Positions 16,030 to 24,329 of a stretch of DNA of 64,000 bases are shown here, piece by piece. The stretch spans positions 1 through 64,000 of the forward strand of contig SVMZ01000003.1 of the NCBI GenBank assembly GCA_015067185.1, given 5' to 3'. Position 1 is the first letter of the stretch; every line of letters begins with the position of its first letter. The DNA is from Oscillospiraceae bacterium. Lineage in GTDB: Bacteria > Bacillota > Clostridia > Oscillospirales > Ruminococcaceae. Under the pieces are notes generated by a model. The model worked only from the letters and a program-made list of their open reading frames with translations, had not been told where the DNA came from and ran no database searches. The position numbers and the translations under genes are program-made.

Positions 16030-17053
16030 GTCCACCCTGATCCTTCGCGCCGATTCTCCCGATGCACCCGAGATCAAAACCGTTGCGGAGATACTGAAAA
16101 AGGGCGGTACCGCAGCCATCCCCACCGAAACAGTGTACGGTCTTGCCGCCAATGCCCTCTCTGCTGAGGCTGCGGCTAAAATCTTCGCTGCCAAGGGCAG
16201 ACCTGCCGACAACCCGCTCATCGTGCATATTGCCGATCTGTCACAGCTGGCTGACATCGTTTCGGAAATTCCCGAAAGCGCCAAAAAGCTGGCGGAAAAT
16301 TTCTGGCCCGGTCCCCTTACCATGATCCTGCCCAAACAACCCCACATTCCGGAGATCGTCACTGCAGGCTTAAATACCGTTGCCGTGCGGATGCCCTCCC
16401 ACCCCATTGCCCGCGCACTGATTGCACAGGCAGCTATCCCCCTTGCGGCCCCCAGCGCCAACCGCTCCGGCCGGCCCAGCCCCACCAGCTGGCGGCACTG
16501 CGTGGAAGATCTTGACGGCAGAGTAGATGCCATTCTCTGCGCAGATGACTGCGATATCGGTCTGGAATCCACCGTGATCACCCTTGCCACAGCTGTCCCT
16601 AAAGTCCTCCGTCCCGGCGGCATCACCGTTGAGCAGCTCCGTTCTGTTCTGGGTGAGGTGGAGGTAGACAGCGCCGTCCTCAAGGAACTGGCCCCCGGCG
16701 CAGTTGCAGCATCACCGGGAATGAAATACAAACACTATGCCCCCCGTGCATCCGTCATCATTGTGGATGCCGATGCAGACAGCTATATCGATTTTGTAAA
16801 CACCCGCACGGAAGCCGGCGCCTTTGCCCTTTGCTTTGAGGAAGATGTGCCCCGCATTCAGCTTCCCTGCGTTACCTGCGGCACCGCCGATGATGAAGCC
16901 ACCTATGCCCACGCTCTTTTCACTGCCCTGCGTGAGCTGGATGAAAAAGGAGCTGCTGTGGCCTATGCCCGCAAACCCTCCGCTTCCGGTGTCGGACTTG
17001 CCGTATACAACAGACTTCTCCGGGCTGCCGGATTCCATGTTATAAAACCGTAA
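16022..17053 (+). CDS. Threonylcarbamoyl-AMP synthase, Sua5 type
   Basis: Makes threonylcarbamoyl-AMP from threonine, bicarbonate and ATP, feeding TsaD. About 343 residues, so it is the two-domain Sua5 form rather than short TsaC. The YrdC domain (about 20-200) shows [12 protein letters not shown] and [13 protein letters not shown], with [11 protein letters not shown] at the substrate site. The linker [11 protein letters not shown] is the Sua5 signature, followed by a Rossmann-like C-terminal domain. ATG 16022 (8-nt overlap with prfA) is preferred over ATG 16016 because AAGGGA is only 4 nt from the latter. Confidence 0.93.
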   Translation: MPESTLILRADSPDAPEIKTVAEILKKGGTAAIPTETVYGLAANALSAEAAAKIFAAKGRPADNPLIVHIADLSQLADIVSEIPESAKKLAENFWPGPLTMILPKQPHIPEIVTAGLNTVAVRMPSHPIARALIAQAAIPLAAPSANRSGRPSPTSWRHCVEDLDGRVDAILCADDCDIGLESTVITLATAVPKVLRPGGITVEQLRSVLGEVEVDSAVLKELAPGAVAASPGMKYKHYAPRASVIIVDADADSYIDFVNTRTEAGAFALCFEEDVPRIQLPCVTCGTADDEATYAHALFTALRELDEKGAAVAYARKPSASGVGLAVYNRLLRAAGFHVIKP

Positions 17054-17083
17054 AACCAAAACTACAAATACAGAGGTAAACAA

Positions 17084-17719
17084 ATGAAAAACGTCACTCT
17101 CATCGGCCTCACCGGTCAAACCGGAGCAGGCAAAAGCAGCGTATGCTCCATCATCGAAAACATGGGCTTCATCATCATCGATGCCGACAAGGTTTCCCGC
17201 GAAGTCACCGAAACGGATATCAACTGCCTCGCAGATCTCGTTATGAAGTTCTCCTGCGGTATTCTCACCGAAAACGGAACCCTCAACCGCAAACGTCTGG
17301 CCTCCATCGTTTTCTCCGATCCCAAGCAGCTGGTCACCCTCAATAAAACCATCTTCCCCTATATCACCGCCCGCATCGAAAAGCACATCGAAGAGCTGGG
17401 ACAGAAAAACAAAAATCCCATCGTTGTGCTGGATGCTCCCACCCTTTTTGAAAGCGGCATCGATGTCCGCTGCGATATCATCGTCTCTGTTCTTGCCGAG
17501 AAGGATATCCGCATCGACCGCATCATCCAGCGCGACAGCCTCACCGGCAAGGAAGCCATGCAGCGCGTCAATGCCCAGCACGAGGACAGCTTCTATACCG
17601 AACGTTCCAATCATATCATCTATAATAACGGCGGTTTTGAAGAACTGACCCAGCGTACCCGCGAAGTCTTCGAATACATCCTTGAAAAAATAGCAAAGGA
17701 GAATGCGGAGGAACTTTGA
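17084..17719 (+). CDS. coaE: Dephospho-CoA kinase
   Basis: Last step of coenzyme A biosynthesis: phosphorylates the ribose 3'-OH of dephospho-CoA. 211 residues, usual length. P-loop GLTGQTGAGKSS at the N-terminus; DADKVSREVTE and DAPTLFESGID are the substrate-binding and lid elements typical of CoaE, and IDRIIQRDSLT matches the conserved R-x-R-D segment. Starts 30 bases after the Sua5 gene behind AGAGG. The C-terminal Asn-Asn-Gly (IYNNGGFEEL) is also family-typical. Confidence 0.93.
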   Translation: MKNVTLIGLTGQTGAGKSSVCSIIENMGFIIIDADKVSREVTETDINCLADLVMKFSCGILTENGTLNRKRLASIVFSDPKQLVTLNKTIFPYITARIEKHIEELGQKNKNPIVVLDAPTLFESGIDVRCDIIVSVLAEKDIRIDRIIQRDSLTGKEAMQRVNAQHEDSFYTERSNHIIYNNGGFEELTQRTREVFEYILEKIAKENAEEL

Positions 17720-17737
17720 TCCTCCGCCACCCTCACA

Positions 17738-18337
17738 ATGAGCAACAACACCTCCCGGCGCACCCTGACCCCTGCCCGAAGAGTACTGAATATGCTCCTT
17801 CTTGTTGGCATGATCGTCCTGCTTATCTATCTCGTAAAGGCAGGAGCGAATATGTTCTACAAACATTTCTATCCCATAAAATACAGTGATCTTGTTGAAA
17901 AATACAGCGAGGAAAACGGGCTTGACGAAGTGTTTGTCTACTCTGTTATCAGCTGCGAAAGCGGCTTTGATCCGGAAGCAAAATCCTCTGTCGGCGCACT
18001 TGGGCTGATGCAGATCACCGAAGATGCCTTCGAATGGGTGATGTTCCGCAAGGGCGAGACCAGAGAGCTCACCTTTGACATGCTCACCGATCCCGAACTC
18101 AACATCGAATACGGCACCTATATGCTGGGCTTTTTCAAGGAAGAGTTCGGCAGCGTTGAAAATATTCTTTGCGCCTATCACGCAGGACGCGGTCAAACCC
18201 AGAAGTGGCTGGCAGACGAACGCTACACCACCGACGGCGTCGTTACCGACATCCCCTTCTCCGATACGGCAGCTTATGTGTCCAGGGTCAAAAAAACAAT
18301 GGATATTTATGAAAATTTATATTATGGAGGAAAATAA
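17738..18337 (+). CDS. Membrane-anchored lytic transglycosylase (Slt, GH23)
   Basis: Cleaves the glycan strand of peptidoglycan to 1,6-anhydromuropeptides. 199 residues: N-terminal membrane anchor (about 15-38) and a single SLT domain. The catalytic Glu is in SCESGFDPEAKSS, followed by GALGLMQIT, and the late conserved AYHAGRGQTQKWL and YVSRV segments are present. It starts 18 bases after coaE. Together with the VanY-like protein at the head of the run it gives a wall-remodelling theme inside a translation/cofactor gene run. Confidence 0.9.
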   Translation: MSNNTSRRTLTPARRVLNMLLLVGMIVLLIYLVKAGANMFYKHFYPIKYSDLVEKYSEENGLDEVFVYSVISCESGFDPEAKSSVGALGLMQITEDAFEWVMFRKGETRELTFDMLTDPELNIEYGTYMLGFFKEEFGSVENILCAYHAGRGQTQKWLADERYTTDGVVTDIPFSDTAAYVSRVKKTMDIYENLYYGGK

Positions 18338-18340
18338 TCT

Positions 18341-20365
18341 ATGTCCACACCTGCCGAGCAGCTTAAGGACAAGCTGTTTTACACCAAAAAGAATTCCTCT
18401 CTCCGCATGACAGAGGAGGAACTTGCCAAGGCTTTTGCCTTTTGTGAAGACTACAAACACTTTCTGGACATCTCCAAAACCGAGCGTGAAGCTGTGGATG
18501 CATCCATAGATATCCTCGAGAAAAACGGATTCACCCCCCTTGTCATCGGCAAAAAATATGCCCCCGGCGACAGAGTATACTACAACAACCGCGGTAAAGC
18601 CATGGTCTGCGCTACCATCGGCCGCCGTCCCCTTTCCGACGGTCTGCGTATTGCCGCCGCCCATGTAGATTCTCCCCGTCTCGATCTCAAGCCTAACCCC
18701 ATCTATGAGGACAGCGAACTTGCCTATTTCAAGACTCAGTACTACGGCGGCATCAAAAAATATCAGTGGACCACCATTGCGCTGGCTGCTCACGGTGTCA
18801 TCGTCAAAAAGGACGGCACCACCGTTAAGATCTGCATCGGTGAAGATGCAAATGATCCCGTTTTCTGCATTCCCGATCTTCTTCCCCATCTGGGTGAAAA
18901 CCAGAACAAACGTCCTCTCAGCGAAGGCATCAAGGGCGAAGAGCTCAACATCCTGCTGGGCAGCACCTGTTACCGCGATGAGAGCATCTCCGAATCCGTC
19001 AAACTCAACATTCTCAATATTCTCTTTGAAAAATATGGCATCACTGAAGAGGATTTTCTCTCTGCTGAGCTCACCTTTGTGCCCGCAGAGAAAGCCCGCG
19101 ATATCGGTCTTGACCGCAGCATGATCGGTTCCTATGGTCATGACGACCGTGTCTGCGCTTACACCGAGCTGATGGCTGCCCTCGATGCCAAATCCCCCGA
19201 ATACACCGCCGTCACCATCTTTGCCGACAGAGAAGAGACCGGCAGCGACGGCAACACCGGCATGAACAGCAACTTCCTGCAGAACTTCATCAGCGCCCTC
19301 TGCATGGCAGACAATACTCCGCTCTGGCTGGTTCTCTCCAACTCCAAATGCTATTCCGCAGATGTCAACGCCGCATTCGATCCCACCTTCCCCGATGTCA
19401 GCGAATTCCGCAATGCCGCACGTCTCGGCTACGGAACCGTTGTCACCAAGTATACCGGCGGCGGCGGCAAGGGCGGCACCAGCGAGGCTTCCGCCGAATT
19501 CATGTCCTTCACCCGTCAGCTTCTGGATTCCAACAATGTCATCTGGCAGACCGGTGAACTGGGCAAAGTAGACGTGGGCGGCGGCGGCACCGTTGCCAAA
19601 TTCCTTGCCAAGCTGGATATCGATGTTGTGGATGTGGGTGTTCCCGTGCTCTCCATGCACGCACCTATGGAAATCGTCTCCAAAGCTGACGTCTACAATA
19701 CCTATCTCGCCTTCAAACACTTCTACGGCGCCGAAGATACCGTTCAAACCGCCAAAGAAAAGCCTTTTCGTTATCTTGCCCTCGGCAACAGCATCACCCT
19801 CCACGGCAAATGCGACTACTGGTGGAACCCGATCGGCATGGCCGCCTCTGTGGAAGAGAACGATTACTACCACCTCATCACCAAAGGGCTGACAGAGAAA
19901 TACGGTTCTGTCGAATCCAAGGCCCACAACTATTATCTCTGGGAGATCCAGGCTCACGACCGTGCCGAAACCTTTGATACCCTGACCCCCTATCTCTCCG
20001 CCGATCTTGACCTGATCACCATCCAGCTCAGCGAAAATGCAAGGGATCTCACCACCTTCCATGCCGATTATCTGGAGCTGATCGCCTATCTGAAAAAGTC
20101 CTGCCCGAATGCTAAAATCATCCTTATCGATGACTTCTGGAGTGACGAAAAGGCAGCACTCAAAAAAGCCGTTGCCGATGAACTGACCATTCCCTTTGCC
20201 GATCTCAGCGCAGCCAGAGGAAACACCCTCTACCACTGCGGCATGGGCACCACCGTTTACGGTGATGACGGTGCTCCCCACACAGTAGATCACCAGGGCG
20301 TAGCCAACCATCCCGGAGACAAGGGCATGCGCTTTATTGCCGATGCTGTTCTTGCTCTTCTCTAA
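18341..20365 (+). CDS. M18 aminopeptidase fused to a C-terminal SGNH hydrolase domain
   Basis: 674 residues, much longer than M18 enzymes (about 430-490). Residues 1 to about 465 form a full M18 metalloaminopeptidase: zinc ligands are visible in AAHVDSPRLDLKP, REETGSDGN and the terminal MHAPMEIVSKAD, so removal of acidic or neutral N-terminal residues is likely. From about residue 475 a second domain begins with YLALGNSITLHG (SGNH block I, Ser), then TIQLSENARD (block III, Asn) and VANHPGDKGM (block V, His), the signature of GDSL/SGNH esterases. The frame is continuous across the junction. Three bases separate it from the transglycosylase gene. This pairing is unusual; see findings. Confidence 0.88.
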   Translation: MSTPAEQLKDKLFYTKKNSSLRMTEEELAKAFAFCEDYKHFLDISKTEREAVDASIDILEKNGFTPLVIGKKYAPGDRVYYNNRGKAMVCATIGRRPLSDGLRIAAAHVDSPRLDLKPNPIYEDSELAYFKTQYYGGIKKYQWTTIALAAHGVIVKKDGTTVKICIGEDANDPVFCIPDLLPHLGENQNKRPLSEGIKGEELNILLGSTCYRDESISESVKLNILNILFEKYGITEEDFLSAELTFVPAEKARDIGLDRSMIGSYGHDDRVCAYTELMAALDAKSPEYTAVTIFADREETGSDGNTGMNSNFLQNFISALCMADNTPLWLVLSNSKCYSADVNAAFDPTFPDVSEFRNAARLGYGTVVTKYTGGGGKGGTSEASAEFMSFTRQLLDSNNVIWQTGELGKVDVGGGGTVAKFLAKLDIDVVDVGVPVLSMHAPMEIVSKADVYNTYLAFKHFYGAEDTVQTAKEKPFRYLALGNSITLHGKCDYWWNPIGMAASVEENDYYHLITKGLTEKYGSVESKAHNYYLWEIQAHDRAETFDTLTPYLSADLDLITIQLSENARDLTTFHADYLELIAYLKKSCPNAKIILIDDFWSDEKAALKKAVADELTIPFADLSAARGNTLYHCGMGTTVYGDDGAPHTVDHQGVANHPGDKGMRFIADAVLALL

Positions 20366-20382
20366 AAAATCGCTTTCGTTGC

Positions 20383-20414
20383 GGCGAAGGTCTAAGTTTC
20401 CTCAGACCTTCGCC
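20383..20414. terminator. Inverted repeat, possible terminator after the M18-SGNH gene
   Basis: 11-bp perfect stem (GGCGAAGGTCT / AGACCTTCGCC) 17 bases after the stop. No T tail on the plus strand, so termination is uncertain. Confidence 0.45.
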
Positions 20415-20459
20415 CCGCCATAAATTCCCGCCGATTTTCATATTGAGGAGGTTTTTTTG

Positions 20460-21944
20460 TTGAAAGATTTGAAACCGCTTACATTTATGACTCCGGAGCA
20501 GACCGGTGTCCCCTCTGCCGCCATTTCCCGCCTGCTGGACCGCATTGCCGCCGCCAATCTCTGCATGCACAGCATCATCATCCTCCGCAAGGGCGCCATC
20601 ATTGCCGAAGGCTACTGGAAACCCTTTGAGGAAGGCGAACCCCACAGAATGTATTCTTCCAGCAAATCCGTGGTCTCCATGGCCGTGGGCAAAATGTACG
20701 ACAACGGCCTGATCTCTCTCTCCGACAAAATTGCAGACTATTTTCCGGATAAGCTTCCCGAAAACCCCAGCCCCTACACCATGCGCGCCACCATCCGCGA
20801 CCTGCTGATGATGGCCACCCAGAACAACCAAAATTCCTACAACCGCAACGATCCCGACTGGATCTGGACCTTCTTCAACAGCAATGCCAACCATATGCCC
20901 GGCAGCATCTTCCAGTATGATACCGCTGCCACCACCGTCCTCTGCGCATTGATCGAGCGCCTCACCGGAAAAACCTTCTACGAATACCTGCGTCCGGAAT
21001 TCGATATCATCGGAGTATCTCCCGATACCGACTGCATCGAGCGCCCCGAAGGCGGCGCCTGGGGCGGTTCCGGTCTGCTCATCTCCACCCGGGACTATGC
21101 CAAGATCGTCCTCCTCTGCCAGCGGCGCGGAAACTGGTTTGGTCAGCAGCTGATCTCGGAAGAATATATGCTGGCTGCCACCACCAAACAGATCGATAAC
21201 TCCCACGAGAGCCGTCCCGGCCGTCCCCACCGCGGCATGGACCGCGGCTACGGCTATCAGTTCTGGGTCATTTCCGAAAACGGCTTCAAGTTCAGCGGCA
21301 TGGGTTCCCAGTCCGCCCTCGTCTTCCCCGAGCAGGATCTCATCGTCGCCACCACGGCAGATACACAGGGCGATGCCTATGCCTATGAGATCGACACCGC
21401 CGTCTACGAGGAGCTTCTCCCCGTCCTCGGTGATCCTCTGCCGGAAAATCCCGAAGCGTATGCCGCCCTGCAGTCCCGCCTTGATGCACTGACGCTGGCG
21501 GTTCAGCCCGGTGAATACACCTCCGCACTTGCCGCCGAAATCAACGGTAAAACCTTCATCATGGACGAAAATCCCATGGGTATCACCCGTCTCTCCTTCA
21601 CCTTTGATGAACAGGGCGGCCGCTTTGATTACACCAATGCCCAGGGAGACAACTCCTTCCGCTTCGGCTTCGGTGTCAATGCGCAGGATCTCTTCCCGCA
21701 GAAAAACTATTTCGGCAGACGCATCGGTCAATGCCCCGGCGACAAATACCGCTGCTTTGCCTCCGCCGGCTGGGTGGAACCCCACAAGCTGATTCTGCGC
21801 GTCTTCCTTGCCGACCGCTACTTCGGCAACTTTACCGCCGTCTTCTCCTTCATCGAAGACACCGTCTCTGTCCTGATGACAAAAACCGCAGAGTGGTTCC
21901 TTGATGAATATCAGGGCATTGCCTGCGGAAAAATCTCCAAATAA
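20460..21944 (+). CDS. Serine hydrolase of the beta-lactamase class C family
   Basis: 494 residues, cytoplasmic (no signal peptide). The SxxK motif is SSSKSVVS near residue 70, where the Ser is the nucleophile. The YxN motif position reads YDT, so the Asn is replaced; the third motif region is FSGMGSQSALVF. After the catalytic domain (about 1-330) is a C-terminal beta domain typical of this esterase/peptidase group. The family includes esterases and D-aminopeptidases; the substrate is unknown and antibiotic resistance should not be assumed. TTG 20460 is the preferred start, 8 nt after GAGGAGG; TTG 20457 is 5 nt away. Confidence 0.82.
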   Translation: MKDLKPLTFMTPEQTGVPSAAISRLLDRIAAANLCMHSIIILRKGAIIAEGYWKPFEEGEPHRMYSSSKSVVSMAVGKMYDNGLISLSDKIADYFPDKLPENPSPYTMRATIRDLLMMATQNNQNSYNRNDPDWIWTFFNSNANHMPGSIFQYDTAATTVLCALIERLTGKTFYEYLRPEFDIIGVSPDTDCIERPEGGAWGGSGLLISTRDYAKIVLLCQRRGNWFGQQLISEEYMLAATTKQIDNSHESRPGRPHRGMDRGYGYQFWVISENGFKFSGMGSQSALVFPEQDLIVATTADTQGDAYAYEIDTAVYEELLPVLGDPLPENPEAYAALQSRLDALTLAVQPGEYTSALAAEINGKTFIMDENPMGITRLSFTFDEQGGRFDYTNAQGDNSFRFGFGVNAQDLFPQKNYFGRRIGQCPGDKYRCFASAGWVEPHKLILRVFLADRYFGNFTAVFSFIEDTVSVLMTKTAEWFLDEYQGIACGKISK

Positions 21945-21958
21945 TCCTGCACCCACTC

Positions 21959-23347
21959 TCACCGGGACCGGACAGCTGCACCGGTCCCGGCTTTTTCATA
22001 CCGTTTCACTGCCTTCACCACCTTTCCCGATAAAAAGACCAGCGCTGTCAGGTTTGGGATCGCCATCAGCCCGTTGAATACATCCGCAATCCCCCATACC
22101 AACCTCGTATTGGCAACGGCCCCCACCATCACCGCCGCACAGAATAGGAGCCGAAAAATTCCTCTCCCCTTTTTCCTTACAGTTTCTTTTTTCAGCAGAT
22201 ACTCCAGACTTTTTTCTCCGTAACTGGCCCAACCGAACATGGACGGAAGAGCAAAGCAGAACATGGATACCGCAACAAAGCTTTCTCCTGCTTTTCCAAA
22301 GGATACAGAGAATGCCTCTGCCGCCATGACAGCCCCGCCGCCTGTCAGTGCAGAAGCCCCCATTCCCTCCTCTGCCGTAAGAACCACCAACGCCGTCAAG
22401 GCAGTAATCACAAATGTATCCAGAAACACCTCAAAAATCCCCAGCATCCCCTGTCTGACAGGCTCCTCCTCCTCCGAAACCGCATGAGCAATGGCTGAAG
22501 AACCCATTCCCGCCTCGTTGGTATACACCCCCCTCGCCAGTCCGATCCGCATCGCCCTTATCATTCCCATGCCCAAAACACCGCCGCCTGCCGCCCTCAG
22601 GCAGAAAGCCTCCTCAAAAATACGCCGCACTGCTCCCGGTAAAGCAGGCAGCCGCATCAGAATTGCCGCTGCCGCAAAGAGGATATAAAACAGCGACAGG
22701 ATCGGTATCACCCATTCCGATACTTTGCCCACCCGCTTCATTCCGCCGCATATCACCACAGCACACAGGCCTGCCATAATCACTCCGCTCCAGCCTCCGG
22801 GCATACCGAGTCCCTCCAATACCCCCGCCACTTCTCCTGCGGGAGTAAGGCTGCCCACACCAAAACAGGCCGCCAGACAAAGCACAGCATACAACACCGC
22901 CATCCACCTCATCCCAAGCCCTCTGCTTATGTAATACATGGGACCGCCGCACCTGCTGCTTCCTTCCTCATCCCGATACTGCACCGCCAGAATCGCCTCG
23001 GCACACTTTGTCATCATACCGAAAAAAGCGCTGACCCACATCCAAAAGATGGCGCCCGCCCCTCCTGCCGCAATTGCCGCTGCCGCACCTGCAATATTGC
23101 CCACTCCCATGGTTCCTGCCAACGCCGTTGCCACCGCCTGAAAAGCGGATATGCCGTTTTTCCCCTTCTCTTTTTTCGGTGTCATTCCCCTCAGCACCAG
23201 CCGCAGGCTTTTTCCAAAATATCTCACCTGAAAAAAGCGTGTCCGCCATGTCAGTATCAGCCCGACCCCAATATAAAACACCAGCATGCCGGGACCCCAT
23301 AAAAACCGATTCCATTCCCCCACTATTCTCTCCAAAAGCAAATTCAT
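21959..23347 (-). CDS. AGCS-family sodium:alanine/glycine symporter
   Basis: Na+-coupled uptake of alanine or glycine; 462 residues with about 11 transmembrane helices. Family signatures include the helix segment TALAGTMGVGNIAGAAAAI (substrate/Na+ site region), FWMWVSAFFGMMTKCAEA and MYYISRGLG. ATG 23347 follows a repeated AGGAGGAGGAG. The C-terminal codons double as the terminator hairpin of the convergent serine hydrolase gene. No glycine riboswitch was recognised upstream. Base composition is normal for the window. Confidence 0.92.
   Translation of the reverse strand: MNLLLERIVGEWNRFLWGPGMLVFYIGVGLILTWRTRFFQVRYFGKSLRLVLRGMTPKKEKGKNGISAFQAVATALAGTMGVGNIAGAAAAIAAGGAGAIFWMWVSAFFGMMTKCAEAILAVQYRDEEGSSRCGGPMYYISRGLGMRWMAVLYAVLCLAACFGVGSLTPAGEVAGVLEGLGMPGGWSGVIMAGLCAVVICGGMKRVGKVSEWVIPILSLFYILFAAAAILMRLPALPGAVRRIFEEAFCLRAAGGGVLGMGMIRAMRIGLARGVYTNEAGMGSSAIAHAVSEEEEPVRQGMLGIFEVFLDTFVITALTALVVLTAEEGMGASALTGGGAVMAAEAFSVSFGKAGESFVAVSMFCFALPSMFGWASYGEKSLEYLLKKETVRKKGRGIFRLLFCAAVMVGAVANTRLVWGIADVFNGLMAIPNLTALVFLSGKVVKAVKRYEKAGTGAAVRSR
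21962..21996 (+). terminator. Terminator of the serine hydrolase, inside the 3' end of the AGCS gene
   Basis: 10-bp perfect stem CCGGGACCGG / CCGGTCCCGG followed by CTTTTTC. It overlaps the last codons of the convergent symporter gene. Confidence 0.85.
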
Positions 23348-23471
23348 TGCTCCTCCTCCTGTTCCCACACTGTCCGCCCGGTTTTCTTCCCGAAAACACA
23401 GGAAAAACCATGAAAACGCGTTAAAAAAATGTAAACTCAAGGTGAAAAAAGAACCAATCCCCCTTTTTTTA

Positions 23472-23500
23472 TTGACCTTTTTACAATATTGGAGTAAAAT
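23472..23500 (+). promoter_or_regulatory. Promoter of rpe (and possibly the Rnf-like genes)
   Basis: TTGACC, 17-bp spacer, TAAAAT, about 48 bases before the rpe start. Confidence 0.65.
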
Positions 23501-23547
23501 GTATAGATGAGTAATTATTTTTTCAAATCAGATAGGAGATGTTTTCA

Positions 23548-24210
23548 TTGATACAAATCGCCCCTTCCCTTCTCGCTTCGGATTTCGCAAGACTCGGCGA
23601 AGAAGTAGCCGCCATGGATGCCGCCGGTGCGGAAATGCTCCACATTGACATTATGGACGGACATTTTGTCCCCAATATCTCCATGGGCTACTGCGTTGTC
23701 AAATGCATCCGCCCCGCCAGCAAAGCTGTGTTCGATGTTCACCTCATGATCTCCGACCCGGTACGCTATTCTCCCGAATTTGTCAAAGCCGGCGCCGATA
23801 TCATCACCTTCCATCTGGAAGCCGTTGAGGATCCCGAAGCCACCATCAAGGCCATCCGCGATCTCGGCGTCAAGGTTGGTATCTCTGTTAAGCCCAAGAC
23901 CCCTGCTTCTGCCGTCCTCAAGTATCTCCATATGGTGGATCTTATCCTTGTCATGACCGTTGAACCCGGTTTCGGCGGACAGAAATTCATGGCCGATATG
24001 ATGCCCAAGCTTCGTGAGATCTCCGAATACTGCAAAGCCAACGGACTGGATCCCTACATCGAAGTAGATGGCGGCATTGACGAAAACACCATCAAGGAAA
24101 CCGTTGCCAACGGCGCCAACCTCTTTGTTGCCGGCTCCTCTCTCTTCTCCAAGAGCGATTACAAGGAAGCCGTCAAAAATCTTCGCGCCGCTGCAGAATC
24201 CGCACTTTAA
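23548..24210 (+). CDS. rpe: Ribulose-phosphate 3-epimerase
   Basis: Interconverts ribulose-5-phosphate and xylulose-5-phosphate in the pentose phosphate pathway. About 220 residues, a (beta/alpha)8 barrel. Motifs: IAPSLLASDFARL at the N-terminus, HIDIMDGHFVPNISMG with metal-ligand Asp/His, VHLMISDP, LVMTVEPGFGGQKF and EVDGGIDENTI with the second catalytic Asp. TTG 23548 is preferred because TAGGAG lies 9 nt upstream; the ATG at 23539 touches that site and cannot use it. A hairpin separates it from the Rnf-like genes. Confidence 0.95.
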   Translation: MIQIAPSLLASDFARLGEEVAAMDAAGAEMLHIDIMDGHFVPNISMGYCVVKCIRPASKAVFDVHLMISDPVRYSPEFVKAGADIITFHLEAVEDPEATIKAIRDLGVKVGISVKPKTPASAVLKYLHMVDLILVMTVEPGFGGQKFMADMMPKLREISEYCKANGLDPYIEVDGGIDENTIKETVANGANLFVAGSSLFSKSDYKEAVKNLRAAAESAL

Positions 24211-24224
24211 TCTTTATTAACTCT

Positions 24225-24262
24225 TCCGGTATGCCGCTTTGCTGCAAAAACGGCATACCGGA
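24225..24262. repeat. Inverted repeat between rpe and the RnfC-like gene
   Basis: 12-bp perfect stem TCCGGTATGCCG / CGGCATACCGGA with a 14-base loop and no T tail. It may be a weak terminator, an mRNA stabiliser or an attenuator for the Rnf-like genes. Confidence 0.6.
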
Positions 24263-24329
24263 GCACCATTACACATCCTGCCGCCGCCATATTTATTCAA
24301 CTGCGGCGCATATGCAATTGGGGGATACC

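Noticed and set aside
20460-21944. Beta-lactam resistance from the class-C-like hydrolase
   Set aside because: No signal peptide, altered YxN motif and an extra C-terminal domain fit an esterase/peptidase relative rather than a secreted beta-lactamase.
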